NCBI GenBank assembly: GCA_002393575.1
Contig: DGSN01000056.1
Coordinates: 1-10,979 of the forward strand
Length of the DNA: 10,979 nt
DNA from: Prevotellaceae bacterium UBA4361
Lineage (GTDB): Bacteria; Bacteroidota; Bacteroidia; Bacteroidales; Bacteroidaceae
Direction of reading: 5' to 3'
In this document: one piece after another, positions 5,909 through 10,979 of the stretch
Layout: each line of letters starts with the position of its first letter
How positions within the stretch are numbered: position 1 is the first letter of the stretch
Notes under the pieces: model-generated
What the model saw: only the letters and a program-made list of their open reading frames with translations
Databases searched by the model: none
What the model was told of the DNA's origin: nothing
Translations under genes and position numbers: made by a program

Positions 5909-7882
5909 TTATTTAGAAATCTTATACATCACGAAGGTCTTTGCAGGAACACTGCCAGAGAGTGTTGGAGCAGAGATGGTTGTCGTGCTGGTCTTTGGCA
6001 CGTACTTTGTTGGAGCATCGAGTGTGTTCTCGCCTTCGAGCTTGTCAGCCGTGAAAGACGTGATAGTGGCACTCTTGCTGCCCTTCATGCCCTTGAGGTT
6101 CACGCTGAAGTCCTGAGCCTTGTCGCCTGTGTTGACAATCTTCACGATTACGCTGTTCGATGGCTTGTCATAGACAGCGCTGGCGAAGAGTCCGTCCTGG
6201 TCGGCATTGCCAGCCACAGGTTTGCCGTTCATGGTGAGCTGAAGCACGTTGGTACCCTTGTTGTGCGAGAACATCTGCTGCACGTAGTAAGAGCAAGAAC
6301 GGAACGAGCGGAGATTGTCGTACCAAATCATGTCAGGACGCCACTGCCAACCGTCGATGTGTGCGAAGAGAGGTGCGTAGGTTGCCATGTGGACGATATC
6401 GGCATTGCGCTCCATGCCTGTCATGAAGGCAGCTTCGAGAAGGGCAGCATTGAAGTGATTCCACTTCTTGCCACGACCATGACATGCGTACTCACCTGCG
6501 AACACCTTTGGACCCTTGCGGTCGTAGTTGTCGTAGCGGTTGCCTTGTGCGAGGAACCAGCTTTCTGGACGATAGAAGTGCTCATCGACGAGGTCTGCCT
6601 TCATCTTCTTCATTTCAGGCCAGAGGTACTCGAACTGCTTGCCTTCGGAGTCAGGGCCAGAGGTGCCGATGATTTTGATGTTAGGATATTTCTTGCGCAC
6701 TTGCTCCACAAAAGGCTTCAGGTTTTCAGGGTAGATTTCGCCCCACTGCTCATTACCGATTGCCACAAACTTCAGGTTGAATGGCTTTGGATGGCCCATG
6801 TCGGCACGGAGCTTTGCCCAAGTGTTCTTGGCAGGGTCGCCATTGGCAAACTCGATGAGGTCGAGCACATCGTCGATGTAAGGCTGGAGCTGGTCAACTG
6901 GCACGTGAGCAGCACTGCGCTCTGCACCGTTCTGGAATTCGCATGACAGACCGACGCTCACAACTGGCAGAGGTTCTGCACCAATTTCCTCGCTGAGGCG
7001 GAAATACTCGTAGAAGCCAAGTCCGTAGCTCTGGAAATAGTCAGGATAGAAGCGATAGTCGAAGGTGTAGTGCCAACGGTTTTCGTTCAGCGGACGATTC
7101 TCAACAGGACCTACCGAGTTCTTCCACTGATAGCGAGTGGCGAGGTCGGTACCTTCCACGATACATCCACCAGGGAAGCGGAACACGCCTGGGTGGAGGT
7201 CAGCCAATGCCTGTGCCAAGTCCTTACGCATACCGTTTTCGTCGCCATTGAACACGTCGGCAGGGAAGAGGCTGATGTGCTCCAGGTCAACCACAGCGCT
7301 GTTGCGATCGAGCATGATGCGGAGTGTACCCTTGTTTACCTTCTTCTTTGAATTGATGGTCAGCGTGTATTTCTTCCAATCCTTGGAGTCGATGGTCAGT
7401 TTTTCTTCCGAGAACTGCTGACGTTCGCCCATTGTCGATGGGTCGCAAAGCATCACGCGAAGCACTGCCTTGCCTCCATTTGGCACGCGAGCCCATACGG
7501 AAAACTTGTAGTCGGCATTCTGGTCGTAGCCGATGCCGAAATAGCCTTCATTCTCCAGACCCGAGAACTTGTCGCGGTGACCGCTGTCGCCAATGCGAAC
7601 GTAGTGAGGGTTCTTGTTGAAAGGACCATCGTTCTTCAGTTGGAAGTTGCCGAAAGGCACCCAGCCCGTGAAGTGGTCAGGAAATTCGAACGAACGGTTC
7701 TTGACGAGTTCGCCATAGAGACCGCCATCGGCTGCATAGTTGATGTCCTCGAAGAAAATGCCGTACATGGTTGGCTGAACTGGTGCGCCCAACTTCTTCG
7801 TGTTGAGTTCCATCTGGTGAGTTTGCGCCATTGCGCTGGCTGCCACAGCGAGGGCAGCAAGTGTTGTGGTGAGTTTTCTCAT
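5909..7882 (-). CDS. Secreted GH51 alpha-L-arabinofuranosidase
   Basis: Retaining hydrolase that releases terminal alpha-L-arabinofuranose from arabinoxylan, arabinan or arabinogalactan side chains. The 657 residues include a signal peptide (MRKLTTTLAALAVAASAMA, cut before QTHQ). The conserved GH51 opening MYGIFFEDINYAADGGLYGE follows. A jelly-roll module of CBM4/9 type occupies about 68-205 and a catalytic barrel about 210-480. The acid/base is E378 in AIGNEQWG and the nucleophile is E464 in AGEYACHG; both are intact. The C-terminal beta domain runs to the end, ending in PAKTFVMYKISK. The start codon lies 12 bases after the stop of the upstream hydrolase, so the two are almost certainly co-transcribed with GH51 second. 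Some GH51 members are endoglucanases, but this domain order and these motifs favour arabinofuranosidase. Confidence 0.94.
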   Translation of the reverse strand: MRKLTTTLAALAVAASAMAQTHQMELNTKKLGAPVQPTMYGIFFEDINYAADGGLYGELVKNRSFEFPDHFTGWVPFGNFQLKNDGPFNKNPHYVRIGDSGHRDKFSGLENEGYFGIGYDQNADYKFSVWARVPNGGKAVLRVMLCDPSTMGERQQFSEEKLTIDSKDWKKYTLTINSKKKVNKGTLRIMLDRNSAVVDLEHISLFPADVFNGDENGMRKDLAQALADLHPGVFRFPGGCIVEGTDLATRYQWKNSVGPVENRPLNENRWHYTFDYRFYPDYFQSYGLGFYEYFRLSEEIGAEPLPVVSVGLSCEFQNGAERSAAHVPVDQLQPYIDDVLDLIEFANGDPAKNTWAKLRADMGHPKPFNLKFVAIGNEQWGEIYPENLKPFVEQVRKKYPNIKIIGTSGPDSEGKQFEYLWPEMKKMKADLVDEHFYRPESWFLAQGNRYDNYDRKGPKVFAGEYACHGRGKKWNHFNAALLEAAFMTGMERNADIVHMATYAPLFAHIDGWQWRPDMIWYDNLRSFRSCSYYVQQMFSHNKGTNVLQLTMNGKPVAGNADQDGLFASAVYDKPSNSVIVKIVNTGDKAQDFSVNLKGMKGSKSATITSFTADKLEGENTLDAPTKYVPKTSTTTISAPTLSGSVPAKTFVMYKISK

Positions 7883-7894
7883 AATTAATAAAAG

Positions 7895-10678
7895 TTATTT
7901 GGTGAAAATTTTTTTCTTGTTGTGAATGTAAAGACCTTGTTGTGGCTTGGTTGTTATCTTTCGTCCTTGCAAGTCGTAAATCGTGCCATCACGCTGAGCG
8001 TTCTTGGCATGGTTCTCGTCTGCGGCGAGGTTCTCGATGGCCAACGCCTCTTCCGACATGAATTTCATCTGGAAATGATCTACGCTCCACCATGCAGAAC
8101 CAGAGCCTACACCCGTGGCTGTAATGGTGATGGCATCGCCCTGCTGTGCCTTGATAGTTGGCAAGTTCAGGCGCAACCATCCGTTGAGGTGGTCGCTGCC
8201 TTCCACTGTCTTGTTCCCAACTCCCGTAGCACTCTCCGAGAGGGTTTCCGAACCATGTTGTGCAGAGAGCGTCAGCGTGACGTTGGAGCCGCCACGAATC
8301 AATGCGCTTATGGTATATTCGCCTGCTGGGAGGTCGGAGATGGTTTGGCTGATGGATGAATTCAGTCCGTTGGCGTACCACTGATTCCAATAGGTGTTTG
8401 ACGCATCTCCGTCAAACGCCTCGCCCGTGTTCGTGCCGAGATTCTTCACCGTCCAACCATTCGTGCCATCATTGCAGTCGGGGTTCACGACAAAACCAAG
8501 GTCGGTTTCGCTGTATGCCTCGTCGCCAAAAGTGCGGACAACACGCAGTCGGAACAAATCCTCACCGCGAACGATGTCCATCGTCGGCATTTCGTAAGTG
8601 AATTGTGTCCCGTCAAACAAATATCTGTCTTTCACTTCATACAATGCTTCCCATTCGTTGGTTTCCTTGTTCAGGTGTTCAAATACAAGGGATTCTGTAT
8701 AGTCTCCATTCTCGTTGGTGAAAGTGAAAAGAACCTTGTCGTCGCTGAACTCATAGCTGATGGAAGGGGTCTTGATGCTTGGCTTCCACCAGTTAGGCAC
8801 TTTCTGATAGTCGGCATTGTAGGCGAAGGTGGATTTCGTGTCACGATAGACTTTTCCCGCTGGTGTCACCCAGCCATCGTCGTTGATGAATCGGCGCGAA
8901 CTGGTGTCCCACTGATAGTAGCTGTAGCGTTCTACGAATGGGCAACGCTCCAGCATGTCAACGATTTCGAGGATAGCAGCACGGTTCTTCTCCAATTGGT
9001 CGCTGTACTTCGAAGGCCAGGACTCGGTTGTCCAAGATGCGCCGTATGCCCACTCGGTAATCCAGATGGGGCGTCCCGTCTTGTCGTAAATGCTCTTCAA
9101 GGCATTGTACCAAGCCGATGCTCCGTTTGCCTCGTTCGGTCCCCAGTAGGCATGAATCGCCACGAAGTCGCAGCGATATGCCATGTTGTCCACATGTCCG
9201 CAGTAGTCGGTCAACCAGCTGGCATCAGTAGGAGCAGGCGAACCGATGCGCATACCCGTTTGCAAGAAGTCTGGAGTTTTCGTGCAGGCTGTCCATGCAC
9301 TGATGGTTCCTCCGCAGGAACACTTGTCCGAAGTGTGCTGCTCTGCGTGTTCGGGCTCGTTGAAGGAAAGCACATGGTTCGACCCCGTGAGTCCTGAAAT
9401 CTGACTCCACGAAGGCCAGTTCAGATGTTGCTTGATAGGCACGTATTCGTAGTCGTTCGTTGAGTAACGGTCGGCACTCCAGGTGTAATACCACGATGCG
9501 TTCATCTTGCCCATTCCACCCCAAATACCGTTGTTCGACTGTGTGGAGCACCATCCTTTCTTTGGCACGTAGTTCCAAGGACGAATGTGGATGCTCGACA
9601 CACGCTTCTTCAAGGCATCGGGCAATACAGGCACGAGCACATCGCTGTGGTCTGCCACATAGACGCGACTATAGCCCTCGCCAGCCTCGTCGGTAGCAAG
9701 TACAGCCATGTAGCCACGCTTGAGGATGAAGCTGGAAAGCATGTTGTTATATCTGTTCAATGTGGAATAATTGCGGTTCTTGAAATTGACCGTTTCTCCT
9801 GAGAAATTCTCTTCTGTATAACCGACTAAGGCATTGTCGGTGGAGCGGCTTGCCATCACCGCTGCTCCGTCTAAATAGATAGCTACACGCACATTCGTTC
9901 CGCTCACGGCTTCTACTCCGTTCACCTTGATATGTGGAAGCCATGACACTATCACCTCGCTTGGCGTTTGGTTCTCGAAAATCACCCACGATTCCCTGTT
10001 GCGGATATTGATGACAGCCTCTTCCGTGAACGGCGTTTCGCTCACGATGTGCAAGTCGAGCGTATCGTTCAGTTCGATGGATTCAGACAATTGGTAATAG
10101 TCTTGTTCCACTCGTTTGATGTCATTCTCGAATCGATCGGTTTTCGCAGCCAAGAGCGAAGCCTCATAACCTTTCGCCACGGCGGGAACCACTGTGAAAC
10201 GCGCCATAGACGCAGCGGCTTTGTCGTAATAGACTGGCACATAGTCTTCTTCACTCCAGTCGCATCCCAGTCGCTTCGAACTATTCTTCTTGCAGACAAT
10301 CTTCTTTCCAAACTGCACGTCGAATGCCCACAGGTATTCGTCGCCATTTCCCTTCGTGCTCTTGAACACCAAACTCCATGTGTCGCTCGTGCTTGCCGTG
10401 AGATACTGTCCTGTGCTTTTGTTTTTCAGGTAGAAGTAACCTTCAGAGGCAGAAGTCTCGGCGATGAAAACGTAGGAGTCGGCATCAGTGTTTGTGCCAA
10501 AAGCAGAAAGTCGAGGTTTCGTGCCATCGGCAGTGGTGCCCAACACTTTCTGGTAGTAGTCGCTAACGATGTAATAAGCCCCTCCATCTTGCACCGCAGC
10601 CACGGACTTTGTCCATCCAACAAGCAGAAGGAAAAAACACAAGCACAAAAGGTAAACATATTTTGGAAATTGCTTCAT
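7895..10678 (-). CDS. Secreted multidomain hydrolase, Asl1-like/GH128-type catalytic domain
   Basis: Probably an endo-acting glycoside hydrolase; characterised GH128 enzymes cut beta-1,3-glucan, but the substrate here is unproven. The 927 residues begin with a signal peptide (hydrophobic core YVYLLCLCFFLLLVG, cut near SVAA). Residues about 30-165 resemble a beta-trefoil sugar-binding domain (YYIVSDYYQKVLGT..., STGQYLTA). A module at about 170-360 (WVIFENQTPSEV, LKRGYMAVLATDE) has no function I can name. The catalytic barrel is about 360-625: WYYTW, E441 in LSFNEPEH as likely acid/base, FVAIHAYWGP, and E542 in WITEWAYG as likely nucleophile. A fibronectin-III-like part (about 636-725) and a jelly-roll carbohydrate-binding module (about 732-868, including W742) follow. 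The last 45 residues, with YDLQGRKI and GLYIHNKKKIFTK, resemble a type IX secretion sorting tail, suggesting surface display or release. It is first in a two-gene unit with GH51. The family assignment rests on motif recall. Confidence 0.8.
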   Translation of the reverse strand: MKQFPKYVYLLCLCFFLLLVGWTKSVAAVQDGGAYYIVSDYYQKVLGTTADGTKPRLSAFGTNTDADSYVFIAETSASEGYFYLKNKSTGQYLTASTSDTWSLVFKSTKGNGDEYLWAFDVQFGKKIVCKKNSSKRLGCDWSEEDYVPVYYDKAAASMARFTVVPAVAKGYEASLLAAKTDRFENDIKRVEQDYYQLSESIELNDTLDLHIVSETPFTEEAVINIRNRESWVIFENQTPSEVIVSWLPHIKVNGVEAVSGTNVRVAIYLDGAAVMASRSTDNALVGYTEENFSGETVNFKNRNYSTLNRYNNMLSSFILKRGYMAVLATDEAGEGYSRVYVADHSDVLVPVLPDALKKRVSSIHIRPWNYVPKKGWCSTQSNNGIWGGMGKMNASWYYTWSADRYSTNDYEYVPIKQHLNWPSWSQISGLTGSNHVLSFNEPEHAEQHTSDKCSCGGTISAWTACTKTPDFLQTGMRIGSPAPTDASWLTDYCGHVDNMAYRCDFVAIHAYWGPNEANGASAWYNALKSIYDKTGRPIWITEWAYGASWTTESWPSKYSDQLEKNRAAILEIVDMLERCPFVERYSYYQWDTSSRRFINDDGWVTPAGKVYRDTKSTFAYNADYQKVPNWWKPSIKTPSISYEFSDDKVLFTFTNENGDYTESLVFEHLNKETNEWEALYEVKDRYLFDGTQFTYEMPTMDIVRGEDLFRLRVVRTFGDEAYSETDLGFVVNPDCNDGTNGWTVKNLGTNTGEAFDGDASNTYWNQWYANGLNSSISQTISDLPAGEYTISALIRGGSNVTLTLSAQHGSETLSESATGVGNKTVEGSDHLNGWLRLNLPTIKAQQGDAITITATGVGSGSAWWSVDHFQMKFMSEEALAIENLAADENHAKNAQRDGTIYDLQGRKITTKPQQGLYIHNKKKIFTK

Positions 10679-10728
10679 GTTGCCAAATTAGTTAGTTAAA
10701 TAAGTGAAAGGAAATCTGCTATGTTTGG

Positions 10729-10736
10729 CAAAGATA
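10729..10736 (-). promoter_or_regulatory. Promoter -7 box of the two-hydrolase operon
   Basis: On the minus strand TATCTTTG (10736 down to 10729) fits TAnnTTTG and continues as TATCTTTGCC, the same ten bases as before the GH3 gene. Transcription would begin near 10722, about 44 bases before the ATG at 10678. No convincing -33 TTTG stands at the expected distance, so strength may depend on an activator. Confidence 0.6.
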
Positions 10737-10840
10737 CAATAAAAAATCTGAGTGGCGATGAAAAACAATAAAAAACATTTGCTGACCAAGCATTTTCACA
10801 CCTCGGAATGTTGGAAAGAAACGTCTGCTTTCATACAACA

Positions 10841-10877
10841 AAGGCTGAATCCCTTGCATGGGTATTCAGCCTTTTTT
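10841..10877 (-). terminator. Bidirectional-looking intrinsic terminator
   Basis: AAGGCTGAATCCC (10841-10853) pairs with GGGTATTCAGCCTT (10860-10873) with one bulged T and a 6-base loop. On the minus strand it lies about 30 bases after the stop of the partial gene at the right edge and is followed by TTTGTTG. On the plus strand six T residues follow (10872-10877). The neighbouring gene makes the minus strand the natural user, isolating it from the hydrolase operon. Confidence 0.8.
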
Positions 10878-10904
10878 ATTTATAATAATGTGTAGGAACA
10901 CTCG

Positions 10905-10979
10905 TTAGAAGTAACCAAACTGTCCACTTGCAGGAACCATCGTTTCGTTGTTGCAGAACACGGATTCGCCGTAATTCTG
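10905..10979 (-). CDS. C-terminal end of an unidentified protein (partial)
   Basis: An open frame enters from the right edge and stops at a TAA (10907-10905), giving 24 residues that begin QNYGESVFCNN and end SGQFGYF. Its composition looks protein-like, and the terminator about 30 bases downstream supports a real gene end. The last residue is phenylalanine preceded by aromatic and glycine residues, as in many outer-membrane beta-barrel proteins, but 24 residues are too few to assign a family. It lies just upstream of the hydrolase operon in the same direction and could belong to the same functional locus. Confidence 0.6.
   Translation of the reverse strand, partial: QNYGESVFCNNETMVPASGQFGYF

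Noticed and set aside
5855..6946. 363-codon open frame on the plus strand
   Set aside because: It lies antisense to the GH51 gene, whose catalytic motifs are intact. Its translation is rich in Cys, His and Val without domain-like patterns and is a codon-bias shadow.
8603..9397. 264-codon plus-strand frame over the large hydrolase (and a 243-codon one at 9968-10699)
   Set aside because: Both are antisense shadows of a continuous 927-codon gene with signal peptide, catalytic motifs and sorting tail.

Overview
The window looks like a chromosomal segment of a Bacteroidales bacterium, most like Prevotella or a close relative. The reasons are promoter boxes of the Bacteroidetes type (TAnnTTTG) in front of three genes, no Shine-Dalgarno sequences, secreted plant-polysaccharide enzymes, and a C-terminal tail on one of them that resembles a type IX secretion sorting tail. 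The genus is an inference from style, since no marker gene was compared.

Layout from left to right. Positions 1-535 hold no convincing gene, but they contain a striking set of overlapping hairpins (255-304), one half of a repeat seen again later, and the promoter of enolase. Enolase (eno, 536-1846, +) is complete and ends at a strong intrinsic terminator. Positions 1912-2520 are a repeat-rich intergenic stretch: five copies of a 30-base repeat with a built-in dyad, then two 55-57 base imperfect inverted repeats. The promoter and gene of a secreted family 3 glycoside hydrolase follow (2590-4932, +). It converges on a minus-strand block, with a duplicated hairpin and terminator in the 72-base gap.

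The minus-strand block, in order of transcription, starts at the right edge with the last 24 codons of an unidentified gene (10905-10979) and a terminator. Next comes a 927-residue secreted multidomain hydrolase with an Asl1-like/GH128-type catalytic domain (7895-10678). Twelve bases later comes a secreted GH51 alpha-L-arabinofuranosidase (5909-7882). Last is a ZIP-family metal transporter (5005-5787), separated from the arabinofuranosidase by a 19-bp perfect inverted repeat.

The large hydrolase and the arabinofuranosidase almost certainly form one transcript. Together with the convergent GH3 enzyme they suggest stepwise breakdown of an arabinose-decorated polysaccharide: the large enzyme cuts the backbone, GH51 removes arabinose, and GH3 trims the oligosaccharides. 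No SusC/SusD pair or dedicated sensor is visible, so this is not a complete polysaccharide utilisation locus within the window. Enolase and the ZIP transporter are housekeeping neighbours. I found no clear new defence or mobile system. The least explained material is the repeat-rich DNA around enolase and the unassigned middle module of the large hydrolase.
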